A stretch of DNA of 64,000 bases from Alisma plantago-aquatica. Its lineage: Eukaryota; Streptophyta; Magnoliopsida; Alismatales; Alismataceae. The notes under the pieces are model-generated. The model was not told the DNA's origin and ran no database searches. It worked only from the letters and a program-made list of their open reading frames with translations. Numbering within the stretch: the stretch's first letter is position 1; each line of letters starts with the position of its first letter. Of this stretch, positions 1 to 11,781 are shown in pieces. A program made the position numbers and the translations under genes. Location of the stretch: contig OY856410.1 in the NCBI GenBank assembly GCA_963693085.1, positions 1,334,425,804-1,334,489,803 of the forward strand, given 5' to 3'.

Positions 1-53
1 TTTGGTGCCCTTGTGCTTGAGGTTGATGACAATCTTGTTGGGTTGTATCTTGC

Positions 54-815
54 ACGATATGGCTTGGGGATGGTGTTGCCCGATACCCTCTCTTGGACTA
101 GAGTTCTGGGTTGTTATGATGATGTTGGGTTTGGGCGATACACCTTGGTTTTTGCCTTGTGTGTTGGCCGATAGGATGAGGCTAGCTTGGTTGGACGATA
201 GGCTTTCCTTTACTGCCCATTTGAGTTGTACCCTTGGACGTTGTGCCTAGATGAGTATGGTTGTTGGACGATACCCTTGTGTGTCGAGTGATATACCTTG
301 TTGAGTGTTCTGCCCGATACACCTAGATTGAGTAGTAGCTTGGTGCCCGATGTACCTTGAACGTTATGGAGCTCAGTGGGCTAGCCTTGTGTTGGGCGTC
401 ACGGTTTGGTGGTGATGCCCGATATAGTGACATATGGTAACCCTAGATGCTGCTTTGTTGGAGGACGATATGGTGTGTTGCCCTTAACCGATAGGTTTCT
501 TTGGAATGCTTTGATGTCGCCTGAGTTTTGAGTGTGTTGGGCGACACCAGGATGTGCTGGGCACTGTGTTTTAACATAAGAGTCTTTGGCATTCGAGGGG
601 TGTGGCTGCTCGATAGGTACCTTCACCCTAGAAGGGTGATAGGGCTTAGTCGATGCTGATAGATAGCTGATACCTTCTTAGCCTATTGCACGATACCCTC
701 TCTTAACCCAGCTACACGGTATGTCTTGGTCTCTAGTTGTACGACACCCTTGGGTGGTGGTCGTTACTTGCTATGGTTGGCCGATATGTGTAGGTCGTTA
801 TCCCCTGCCCGATAC
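54..815 (+). repeat. Dispersed CGATA motif array in the LTR
   Basis: By eye the + strand carries about 13 exact CGATA pentamers in some 800 bases (for example 81, 136, 169, 196, 269, 315, 420, 466, 489, 611, 691, 782, 810), plus near-matches such as CGATGT and CGACAC. About one is expected by chance. I saw no comparable excess of the reverse complement TATCG, so the array is strand-biased. The motif is often preceded by GCC or GGA. The matching array in the right LTR lies at about 8360-9120. Confidence 0.7.
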
Positions 816-1087
816 CACCTCTAGTGCGAGTGCCCTGCCTGTCACACTTCTTGTGAGGGTAGTGGGTACTTCTAGTGAGGGTCACGTTCACCCAGAAAAC
901 CCATCTGCTAGATTCTTATCATGCAATCACATTCTTGTTGATAAGAGTTATGGTTTATGGTTTGTGAATCCTTTGACATGTTTGATAGTAGTAAGGTGAT
1001 TGAGATAGTAGAACGTACCTATGTAAACATGACATATCTGAACTCTAATGACATGATACTATATGTGTTATGATCACTTGGAATCCT

Positions 1088-1195
<108 letters not shown>

Positions 1196-1975
1196 AGTAA
1201 TGCTAAGCTTGGAAGCATATGAGTTTCTTCACATGATGATGTGACCCATGTCAATGGTCACAGGGTTGAGGCATGAATGATAAAGTGTATAATCATCAAT
1301 GTATGCCCTATGCTTGATAGCATGCTCGTTCTAGTAATTCCTTAATAGCTTCAGTTATCTCTATGATTGTGTATACTAACCATGAAGGTTTCATGCAGAT
1401 GCATAGCTAGGTAAAGGGCTATGAGGTATATATGTTTGAATGACACTGCATTGATGGTCACTCTTGTTGATGAGATAACATGCATCACCTGTATAATGTG
1501 TTTAGGTCTGAGGACCTGAGTTTGGCTAAAGTGCCTAGTTGAGGTGTTATCCTCTAATGATGAAATCAGAGATTGTTATCCCCAGTGACGAGAATGCCTT
1601 ATGAGGCAATGGTTTCTTGTGATGAGGGATTGAGATCCTGGGATATTGTGATGGTGGTAATAATAATGTAGCTTAATGTTATATATGTGTTACAACCTGG
1701 TTGCCTCAACAATTCACTTAAAATATACTAGCTAAGTACAGTGGAAAATATCATGTAGTTTTCCCTAGCCATAGATCCATCATCATCAGTAGCTGGTGAT
1801 GGTGAAATAGGTTCTCCTGCGGGTTAACCTGGAAGCGCATATTATTGAATATGTGTGGTTTCTCCTAGCCGAAAATGAGGAGGTTAGAGTACAACTTCGG
1901 TTGTAGAGTCAAGAAGTGTATAAGAGCATGGTGAATTGGCCCATGGATCAGTGTGATAGAGCATGAATGCATTCA

Positions 1976-2007
1976 GGTGATGAAGCTTTGTAATGAGGAG
2001 GTTAGCT
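1976..2007. other. Deletion junction with templated filler in left LTR
   Basis: The left LTR jumps from sequence matching about 10205 to sequence matching about 19410. Between the flanks lies a patch made of two local copies: GATGAAGCTTTGTA (1979-1992) repeats 2008-2021, and AATGAGGAGGTTAG (1992-2005) repeats 1874-1887. This is the pattern of template-switching repair of a double-strand break. Confidence 0.7.
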
Positions 2008-2320
2008 GATGAAGCTTTGTATATCCTACTGCTGGCCGGATGTGGCCCATTATGTATATATAAACAGGTGATGAACTCCTGTGATGACAAGACAGCTGAT
2101 CTGTTAAGCTGTGAACACGTATCTAGACTTGTAGATGTTTATATAACCTGTCTTCTTGTAGGATAAGGATCTAAATGTAACAGTTTCTTGGTTTATCTGC
2201 TTCTCAAAATCGGTTTTAATTACACCGTGTTTTTGGTAATAGGTGGTTTATGGTGTTTTCCACACATTTTCGCGTGGCACCTCATTGTCTGTGTGATAGA
2301 AGGATGTGTCGCCACAAGCT

Positions 2321-2338
2321 TGGTATCAGAGCCAGGTT
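2321..2338 (+). promoter_or_regulatory. Primer-binding site, initiator tRNA-Met type
   Basis: TGGTATCAGAGCCAGGTT, complementary to the 3' end of plant initiator tRNA-Met, lies just inside the left LTR. It would prime minus-strand DNA synthesis and fixes the LTR end and element orientation. Confidence 0.92.
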
Positions 2339-2440
2339 CGCTGAGTTTATAGGGATCTAGGACTAGGTTGTGTCTGTTCTTGTGAGTTTTCCAGATTTTC
2401 TTACAATTATCTTCTGCCCTAAGCGGAAGAAAAAGCCAAG

Positions 2441-3720
2441 ATGTCTGGAAACCATGAAGAACATGTTGTCGAGAGCAGCGAGGCTGCATCAGTTGATGGA
2501 GCTGAAGGGTAGGAACATGGAGATCGGGTGCCTGATGTTCCCCAACTTGACCCAGTCATTCTCGAAAACCTTTCCTACCAACAACTTATGCGGCAGATGA
2601 TGGATATGATGAATCTCATGGTAGAGAGATTGCCAGTGCCTCTGCCGAGAGAACATGCTCCCCATGGTGAAACATCGGGTATTGGGAAGAGCTTTGAGTG
2701 GCTTTGCCGAGTCAGAGTTTCGGACTATGTTGAGATGGCTGATCCAGCGGATGCAGATCTATGGCTGACATGTCTTGAGAAGGCCTTCTAGATCCTCGAC
2801 ATCCCCGAAGCAGACAAAGTCAAGCATGTTGTCTACCTTCTGAAGGGTAGTGCTGGCCACTGTTGGGCCATCGAGGAGGACAAGCGACCCGGTGAGGTGA
2901 TCAGTTGGGAGGTTTTCCGGTGCGAGTTCGTCAGCAAATAATTTCCAAAGACGTATCTGGATGAGAAGATCAACTAGTTTGAACGCCTACACCAAGGAAC
3001 GATGAACATCACCGAGTATGAAGCCAAGTTCATGGATTTGTTAAGGTTTTGTCCTCCAGATGACGAGCGGATCAGACGTTTTGAGAAAGGCCTGAGTGAG
3101 GAACTGACAACATATGCTTCTGCGTTGGAGAACCGAGAGCGGTTTGCCATGTTTGTGGAATCTGTCCGGAGGATTGAACGGTCAGTTAGGGAAAAGAGAG
3201 AGGCCATGAACAAGAAGAGGCCTGCTCAGTTCTAGAGATAGAGGTTCGATGGCTTCAAGAAGTCAAGTTTTTCAGCACCTTCTGGGTTAAGAGGTTCCAG
3301 TGCACCGTCACAGTGGTATCTGAGTAAGGGAAGAGGATATGGTTCTTCGCCATCTAAGGCACATTGTATAGCTTCTGTAGCGGTAACATGGCCATCTAGG
3401 CCACAACAGTGAGACCAGTCATGTCATCTTTGTGGTCAGATCGAGCATTGGAAGTCAAATTGGCCATGTAAAGATGTTGAAGTGACGCAACATCTGAGAC
3501 AGGATCAACAAAGGGTAGATAGACAACAACCCTTTAGTAGCAGAGGGCGAGGACATGGTCAAGCGTTGCAAGCGGGATCGTCTGCTCAAGGAAGCGGAGG
3601 ACATGGACAGTAAGCAACAGCTCGATTCTATGCTATGAGTCAGCCAGAGGTGATAGTCAACCCACGAGTGGTGGCATGTTAGATGGAGTTATTTCATTCT
3701 GATTTGTCTTCTTCTTACTT
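2441..3720 (+). pseudogene. Degenerate gag of Tekay-like element 1
   Basis: Starts at the ATG at 2441 and can be followed in frame 2 through about nine stop codons (for example 2510, 2789, 2939, 3233, 3239, 3410). It includes the retrotransposon gag core (residues reading WEVFRCEF, YEAKFMDLLRF, FEKGLSEEL) at about 2900-3100. A zinc knuckle of form CHLCGQ...HWKSNWPC lies near 3427, with a CX2CX4HX4C-like layout. In life Gag forms the virus-like particle that packages the RNA. Most stops are explained by C-to-T change of Gln or Arg codons. A frameshift at about 3640-3720 separates it from the protease, which reads in frame 1. It cannot make a full protein. Confidence 0.85.
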
Positions 3721-6700
3721 TATATCTGTTTTGTTGAACCGGGTGCTACACACTCTTTTATTGCAAGTTCTATGCTTGATAACTGTCTGTTACCTGTTAG
3801 CTCTAAGAAAGATAGTTTGTTGTTAGAAACCCCTCTTGATGGTTCCTCGATGCTTCGAGAGGAGTGCCCATCCTATGTTCTATCTTTTTTAGGACACATG
3901 ATACAAGTGGATCTCTTACCACTTGATATGCATGGATTCGATGTGATCCTTGGGATGGATACCTTAGAGAAGTATAAGGTTGTGTTGGAATGTGGTTCCA
4001 AGCTGGCAGTGTTTGAGGTTTGTGGAGAGAAGTGGATCTTCCAAGGAGATAGGAATATTCTTCCGACATGTCTAGTATCAGCAATGGTGGCAGAAAAGTT
4101 TCTACGACAAGGATGTAAGGTGTTCTTAGCTCACATTGTCGATACCAAGGCAAAGGGTCCTAGCCTTGAGGAGGTGACGGTTGTCAGAGAGTTTGTAGAT
4201 GTGTTTCCTGATGAGTTCCCCAGTGTTCCTCCACCCCGAGATATTGATTTTGAGATCAATTTGGTTCCAGGAACACAACCAGTTGCACATACACCATACA
4301 TGATGGCTCTAGTAGAGATGGCAGAGCTAAAGAAGCAGTTATAAGAGTTGTTGGAGAAAGGTTTCATCTGACCGAGTACATCGCCTTGGGGTGCTCCAGT
4401 GTTGTTCGTTAAGAAGAAGGACAGGTCGATACAGTTATGTGTAGATTATCGATAGTTGAACAAAGTCATGATCAAGAATAAGTACCCGTTGTTGAGGATA
4501 GATGATCTATTCGATCAGTTGCGTGGTGCTATAGTGTTTTCAAAAATAAATCTACGGTCTGGATATCATTCGTTGAGGATTAAGGTGGATGACATACCAA
4601 AGTCAGCTTTTAGGATGAGGTATGGTCACTTCAAGTTTGTGGTTATGCCGTTTGGGCTAACCAATGTGCCTGCTGCTTTCATGGATTTAATGAACCGGGT
4701 GTTCGGTTCGTTTCTAGATCCGTTTGTTGTAGTCTTTATAGATGACATCTTGATCTACAATCAGGACAGTCAAAAGCATGAACAACATCTTTGACAATCA
4801 TTGACTCTCCTTCGCCAGCACCAGTTGTATGCCATGTTTAGTAAGTGTGAGTTCTGGTTGAAAGAAGTAACTTTCTTGGGTCATGTGATATCTGCAGAAG
4901 GAGTTAAAGTGGACCCGAAGAAGGTGGAGTCCGTTGTAGAATGGGAACAACCGAAGACGCCGACTGAAGCTCACATTTTCCTGGGTTTAGTAGGATACTA
5001 CCGAAGGTTTATAAATAACTTCAGTGTGATTGCGTTGCCAATGACGAAGTTGACCCGGAAAGATGTACCTTTTATCTGGAATGATCATTGCTAGGAAGCT
5101 TTCCAATGTTTGAAGGAGAAGCTGACTAGTGCTCCAGTGTTAGTCCTGCCAGAGCATGGGAAAGGCTATGTTGTTTTCTGCGATGCTTCCAAGAAGGGCT
5201 TAGGATGCGTGCTAATGCAGGAAGACCATGTGGTTTCTTTTTCTTTGCGACAACTTAAGAAACATGAGGAGAACTATCCAAATCATGATCTGGAGTTGGC
5301 AGTGGTGGTTCATGCATTAAAGATTTGAAGAAACTATCTTTACAGGGAAGTGTGTCAGATCTTTAAGGATCATAAGAACTTGAAGTACATCTTCTCGCAG
5401 AATGAGCTAAACATGTGACAACATCGATGGATGGAGCTGATCAATGATTATGACTGCACCATCGAGTATCACCCTGGCAAAGCAAACATGGTAGCTGATG
5501 CCCTTAGCCAAAAGTCTTCTTCTCTTCCTACAAAGAAGGCATAGTTGAGTTCCTTGGTATGCCATAGACGGGATATGTTTGTTTCTTTGCGACAGATGAA
5601 TGTGCAGAAGAAAGTTTCCTTGTTAGTAGGACTTTTGGCACAGATGCAAGTCAAGCCTACGCTGAGACAGCAAATCAAAGATGCACAACAAATAGATGAT
5701 ACAGTGCAGTTGATCAGGATAGAGCTCGGCAGTGAAAAGCATGATGGGTTCCATGAGTCTGAAGATAGACTAGTTTGCTATCATAATAGGATGGTGGTCC
5801 CCGATGTTGATGAACTAAGGAAGCTAGTGCTTGAGGAAGCACACTCATCGATGTATTCTATGCAGCCAGGAGTCACCAAGATGTATCATAATCTAAAGGA
5901 CTTGTGTTGGTGGGCTGGCTTGAAGAGAGATGTAGCCGAGTTTGTGGCTAGGTGTGCGGTATGCCAGCAAGTCAAGGCTGAGCATCAGAAGCCGGAAGGT
6001 ACATTGCAACCCATGCCGATACCGTAGTGGAAATGGGATCACATAACCATGGATTTCATAGTTGGTCTACCTAGGGTAGCTAGGAATCATGATTCCATTT
6101 AGGTGATAGTGGACAGATTGACGAAGTCTGCCCATTTCATACCTGTAATGACAACATATACAACCGAGAAGCTCACTCATGTATATGTAGATGAGATAGT
6201 ATGCTTGCACGGTGTACCAACAATGATAGTTTCCGACAGAGGTCCTCAGTTCAGGAGTCGTTTCTGGGAACAGTTGTACAAAGCTTTGGGAACGTAGTTG
6301 AGGTTCAACACCACTTTCCACCCGCAGACAGATGGACAGTCTGAAAGGAATATTCAGACTTTGGAGGATCTTCTTTGGGCTTGTGTTTTGCAGTTCCTAG
6401 GCAATTGGGATGTGCATCTCAGTTTGATAGAGTTCGCATACAACAATAGTTACCAGTGAAGCATTGACATGGCTCCTTATGAGGCCTTATATGCCAGGAA
6501 GTGTAGATCTCCTTTATGTTGGTATGAATATGGTGAGTATCAACTTTTGGGTCTAGAGTTAGTACAACAGACAACATAAAAGATCAAAGTGATACAACAA
6601 CAGCTGAAAGCGGTACAGGATAGGCAGAAGTCTTACGTAGACAATCTTCGACGACCTTTGGAGTTCCAGGTAGGAGACAAAGTGTATCTTAAAGTCTCGC

Positions 6701-7116
6701 CATGGAAATGTGTGCTAAGGTTTGGCCAGAAGGGTAAGCTAGCACCCAGGTATATGGGGCCATATCCAGTAATAGAACGTGTTGGCAAGGTAGCTTACAA
6801 GTTGGAGCTGCCGCCAAAGTTGCATAGGTTGCATCCAGTGTTCCACGTCAGCATGCTAAAGAAAAGTCACCCAGATACAGGGATAGTGATACAGCCAGTC
6901 GAGGTTGATCTTGATGAAGATGTAACCTACGAGGAAGGTCCTGTGATGATCCTTGACAGAAGAGTAAAGAAGCTGAAGAGGAAGGACCTGGTTCTGGTAA
7001 AGGTTCTTTGGCATCATCGTGGCGTTGAGGAAGCCACGTGGGAGCTTGAGGAAGAGATGAGGAGGAAGTATCCCTCACTTTTCACTTCGGATTTCGAGGA
7101 CGAAATCCCTTTGTAG
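3721..7116 (+). pseudogene. Degenerate pol: protease, RT, RNase H, integrase, chromodomain
   Basis: Frame 1 can be read without a frameshift for about 3.4 kb but is broken by about 13 stops (for example 4342, 4453, 4792, 5092, 5326, 5416, 5542, 6025, 6100, 6295, 6457, 6577). The protease box reads EPGATHSF at 3736, with Glu for the catalytic Asp. The reverse transcriptase has SPWGAPVLFVKKK (about 4380), MPFGLTN and FIDD (4735-4746). RNase H follows with [10 protein letters not shown] (about 5180) and ends in [13 protein letters not shown] (about 5465). In the integrase zinc finger the second His is Gln (MQPG), while CAVCQQVK is kept; the core shows MDF, SDRGPQF and SERNIQTLED. A chromodomain (VKVLWHHRGVEEATWELEEEM) lies at about 6995-7060. 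Lineage Tekay is well supported; activity is excluded. Confidence 0.93.
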
Positions 7117-7721
7117 AGGGTTATAGCTTGTAAGGACCCTGACCTCCGTTTAGGGTTTATCCTGTTTTCTTTGCTTAACCCTAATGTTTAGTTGCTTGCT
7201 AATCACCCTTAGTGGTGATTAGGGTTTTTTGTTCTTGTTGTGTGTTGGAGGTGCTACTTGCAATTAACCCTAGTCTAGGGTTGTTGAGCAAGTTTGTCAC
7301 CTTGAGAAGTGTTCCTCTCTCTCCTTGCTTTCTCTAGTGTTAAGAGGAAGGGTTGGTCTTGTTTCTTGAGTCGCCTTGGGCTTGGATGAGCCTTGGTGGG
7401 CCTTGTTGTGCCTTGCTTGACCTTGTTGGACCTTGTGTCGGCCATAGGTGTGCCGACCATGGTTGTGTAAGCTTGGGTGTGTCACCCAGGGAGGTGTGTC
7501 AGGCATGGTGTTGGGGTGTATCGTCCATGGACCCCCCCTTTGACTCTTTGACCTCGTTTGTGTCACCACTAGTGGACACTTGGTGTTTGATGCTTTCATG
7601 TGGAAATGGCCTTGGACATGTGTTTAGGGCAAGATAGAGTGGTGGCATTGCCCATGGACAAGTGTCCCTAGGTGGGCGACACTTTGCCTTGTCTTACCTT
7701 GGTTTCTCCTCCATCCTCTCC

Positions 7722-7729
7722 TATATATG
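7722..7729 (+). promoter_or_regulatory. Possible LTR TATA box
   Basis: TATATATG in a CT-rich setting about 590 bases into the LTR. Position is plausible for the U3/R boundary, but nothing else confirms it. Confidence 0.35.
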
Positions 7730-10335
7730 TGTTTTAAGGATCCCTTTAGTTCCTTAGTTTCCCTCCCCTTTGATTGCACGACACCTCTTCCTTTGCAAAG
7801 ATTGGTGGCCGATCCTTATCTTTGGAGTCTTCTTCTTCTTCCTCTTGAGGTGGCCGAAGGTGTTCTTGGTGCTAGGAGCTTGCTTAAGGTGCGTTACATA
7901 ACTTCTAACCCTAATCATATTACCTTCATCTATATTCTTATATGTTTTCTTGTGATTATAATCAGCCATGTATGTTGCTAGTTATGGTTCTTGCTTAGTT
8001 GCACCTTTAATGTTTTTTAGGGTTTCCTTGTTGAGCAACACACCTTTCCCTCCTTGGTCTAGAGAAGTGAGCTTGAGCTCTAGTAATATGAGCAATACCC
8101 CTCTCTCATTTAAGTTGAGAGATGAGCTTGTGTTCTAGTTGCTTGAGCAACACCCTTCTCTCACCATGGATTTGAGAGGTGAGCTTTTTGGTAGATGTAG
8201 ACCTATGTTAAGGTTGATCATTGTGGTTGCCCGATTTGTGATAGAAGTTGTACAAGACCCCTCTCTCTTGGTTATTGAGAGGTGAGCCGACCTTCTTGAT
8301 CAATTAGGGTTTGTTGCCCTTGTGCTTAAGGTTGACGACGATCTTGTTGGGTTGTATCTTGCACGATATGGCTTGGGGATGGTGTTTCTCGATACCCTCT
8401 CTTGGACTAGAGTTCTGGGTTGTTATGATGATGTTGGGTTTGGGCGATACACCTTGGTCTTTGCCTTGTGTGTTGGCTGATAGGATGAGGCTAGCTTGCT
8501 TGGACGATAGGCTTTCCTTTGCTGCCCGTTTGAGTTGTACCCTTGGCTGTTGTGCCTAGATGAGTATGGTTGTTGGACGATACCCTTGTGTGTCAGGTGA
8601 TATGCCTTGTTGAGTGCCCTGCCCGATACACCTAGCTTGGGTAGTAGCTTGGTGCCCGATGTACCTTGAACGTTATGGAGCTCAGTGGGCTAGCCTTGTG
8701 TTGGGCTTCACGGTTTGGTGGTGATGCCCTATATAGTGACGTATGGTAACCCTAGATGCTACTTTGTTGGAGGCCAATATGTTGTGCTTCCCTTAACTGA
8801 TAGGTTTCTTTGGAATGCTTTGATGTCGCCTGAATTGTGAGTGTGTTGGGCGACACCAGGCTATGCTGGGCGCCGTGTTTTAACATGTGAGTCTTTGGCG
8901 TTCGAGGGGTGTGGCTGCTCGATAGGTACCTTCACCCTAGAAGGGTGATAGGGCTTAGTCGATGCTGATAGATAGCTAATACCTGCTTAGCTTGTTGCAC
9001 GATACCTTCTCTTAACCCAGCTACACGGTATGTCTTGGTCTCTAGTTGTACGACACCCTTGGGTGGTGGTCGTTACTTTCTATGGTTGGCCAATTTGTGT
9101 AGGTCGTTACCCTACCCGATACCACCTCTAGTGGGAGTGCCCTGCCCGTCACACTTCTTGTGAGGGTAGTGGGTACTTCTAGTGAGGGTCACGTTCCACT
9201 GGGAAAACCCATCTGCTAGATTCTTATCATGCAATCACATTCTTGTTGATAAGAGTTATGATTTATGGTTTGTGAATCCTTTGACATGTTTGATAGTAGT
9301 GAGGTGATTGAGATAGTAGAATGCAGCTATGTAAACATGACATATCTGAACTCTAATGACATGATACTATATGTGTTATGATCACTCTGAATCCTATATA
9401 TATATATATATATATATGATGAGTAATGATAAGTTTGGAAGCATATGAGTTGTTGCACATGATGATGTGACCCATGTCTATGGTCACAGGGTTGAGGTAT
9501 GAATGATAAAGCATATAATCATCAATGTTGCCCTATGCTTGATAGCATGCTCGTTCTAGTAATTCCTTAATAGCTTTAGTTATCTCTATGATTGTGTATA
9601 CTAACCATGCAGGTGTTTCATGCGGATGCATAGCCAGGTAAAGGGCTATGAGGTATATATGTTTGAATGAAACTGCATTGATGGTCACTCTTGTTGATGA
9701 GATAACATGCATCACCTGTATAATGTGTTTAGGTCTGAGGACCTGAGTTTGGCTAAAGTGCCTAGTTGAGGTGTTATCCTCTAATTATGAAATCAGGGAT
9801 TGTTATACCCAGTGATGAGAATGCCTTATGAGGCAGTGGTTTCTTGTGATGAGGGATTAAGATCCTGGGATATTGTAATGGTGGTAATAATAATGTAGCT
9901 TAATGTTATATATGTGTTACAACCGGGTTGCCTCAACAATTCACTTAAAATATACTAACTAAGTACAGTGGAAAATATCATGTAGTTTGCCCTGGCCATA
10001 GATCCATCATCATCATTAGCTGGTGATGGTGAAACAGGTTCTCCTGTGGGTTAACCTGGAAGCACATATTATTGAATATGTGTGGTTTCTCCTCACCGAA
10101 AATGAGGAGGTTAGAGTGCAACTTTAGTTGTAGACTCAAAATGTGTATAAGAGCATGGTGAACAGGCCCATGACTCAGTGTGATAGAGCATGAATGCGTT
10201 CATGGCTTAGGGAGCACAGTGAACTGGCCCGTGGCTCAGATACACTAGCGCCGAGACCTATACCAAGGCAGGCTAGATAAAGGGTAGCCTGTGGGAGCTG
10301 ACCCTATAGCTAAGGCCACTTAAGCATGAGACTTC

Positions 10336-10340
10336 GGTCC
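10336..10340. repeat. Copia target site duplication, left copy
   Basis: GGTCC immediately before the copia LTR; matches 18722-18726. Confidence 0.95.
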
Positions 10341-10664
10341 TGTTGGCTAAATGGACATCTATAAAATCCCTTTGTTTTGATTATGACAAACATTTCGTTC
10401 TTATTTTTCTGACGAGCTACTTGAGTGTGCAGGATGACAAACCTATAAGGGAAATTCAACAAGAAGTATTTATATTTTCATGCAAATGTAATCATTGTAA
10501 AAACTTGTACAGAAATATAATGTACAAGTACTTAGAATCGCATGTAAATCAAGCATTGGATTTTTCCCTAGCTAAACACCTTAGTCATCCATTCAATAGG
10601 ATCACCTATGCACACTCACACACATAATTAATGCCTAACTTGAAATCTTGAAACAGGATCATTC

Positions 10665-10853
10665 TCGGTCGACAAACTCCTCGACCGAGACACTCTCGGT
10701 CGACAAACTCCTCGACCGAGAAAGATCCAAAGTAGCCGTTAGACACAACAGACAAAGTAGTTGGCAGTTGCAAATGAACGTTAATCCAGAGAGCCTGTCG
10801 GTCGACAAAACTTCGACCGAGTAGGTGTCTCGGTCGACCATTCCTCGACCGAG
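10665..10853. repeat. Cluster of four TCGGTCGA/TCGACCGA dyads in LTR U3
   Basis: Four inverted repeats of arms TCGGTCGA and TCGACCGA with spacers of 7 or 8 bases: 10665-10688, 10696-10719, 10798-10820, 10829-10852. Each has four or more CpG sites and could form an 8-bp stem. The cluster ends about 140 bases upstream of the TATA box, where plant LTR enhancers usually sit. The first two are a direct 31-bp duplication missing from the right LTR. Confidence 0.9.
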
Positions 10854-10989
10854 ACGATCTCTGACAGAAACTGCAGAGTAAAGTAATTAGCCGTTGCAAA
10901 ACCAACAAACTTGTACCTAACGGCTAGTTAAGCACTTAGAAACCCCTAGAAGTTATCTAGAATGTCCTTAAGCATACTTAGGCCATTTC

Positions 10990-10997
10990 TATAAATA
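10990..10997 (+). promoter_or_regulatory. TATA box of copia left LTR
   Basis: TATAAATA in the context TTTCTATAAATAGGAC, about 650 bases into the LTR and shared with the right LTR (17978). It is the likely promoter of the genomic RNA. Confidence 0.75.
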
Positions 10998-11734
10998 GGA
11001 CAAGCCATAGGACACTAGAAAACACTTGTTACACTTGATATACTTGAGAAAATACTTGAGCCCTCTTGTGCAATCTGTTGTGAATTGAGCATTGTGATAA
11101 TTTGGCCATTTTCCTCTTAGCTCAAGCTCGTCCTATAGACTAGATTTTCCTAACCCTAGCAATCACAAGTCCATCATCTTGGCTAGGAAAATCCAAACGC
11201 TTGATCTAGACAAATCAAGCCTTGAGCTTCAAGGATAAGTTGTATTTTTCTCTTATTTCTTTCTTGTTCCTAGTATTACTTGTACTCTCCTTGCTACTCC
11301 AGGTAGGAGGCTGAGGATTGGAGAGGGTGAAGCTCTTCGTGGTGAAGAGGAGGAACTTTGGACTACTTCAGAAGGCTATCTTGACGGGAAGCTACTTCGG
11401 GAGGAAGGCTACTTCAAGGGGGAGCTTGAAGTTACTTCAAGGAAGGCTGCTTTGAGGTTGGCAAGACTACTTCAAGGCGAAGGCTGTCCAAAGGGTGTTT
11501 GGAAAGTATTGTAAATTTTATGTAATATCCTTGAGAGGTAATAAAATTTAGTACTTTCAAAATCCCGGTTGGGTAAGCAACCGGGTAGTGGACTGACTCC
11601 TTAGTATTTGCTAAGGTGGAACCACTCTAAACACCTGTGTTCCTCTTCTTAATATTTACTTTGGTTGTTTGATTTTAAAATTACTTTAAAATTTATATAA
11701 AACTCTATTCACCCCCCCTCTAGAGGTTTTCAAT

Positions 11735-11748
11735 TGGTATCAGAGCAG
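11735..11748 (+). promoter_or_regulatory. Primer-binding site, initiator tRNA-Met type
   Basis: TGGTATCAGAGCAG two bases after the LTR end at 11732. Confidence 0.92.
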
Positions 11749-11781
11749 GGCTTCAAGGAACCTTAACACGGTCTTGAAGAA

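Larger units (their letters stand above)
7129..10340 (+). repeat. Right LTR of Tekay-like element 1, first part
   Basis: Starts with TGTAAGGACCCTGACC just after the conserved TTCGAGGACGAAATCCC tail of pol. From 8310 it matches the left LTR from base 1. It stops at the copia insertion; the last five bases GGTCC (10336-10340) are the copia target site. Its CGATA-rich part is about 8360-9120. No gene is seen. Confidence 0.9.
10341..11732 (+). repeat. Left LTR of SIRE-like copia
   Basis: Starts TGTTGGCTAAATGG and ends GAGGTTTTCA. Contains four hairpin motifs (10665-10853) and a TATA box at 10990. Apparent ORFs in it (for example 10343-10627) also occur in the right LTR and look non-coding. Confidence 0.95.
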
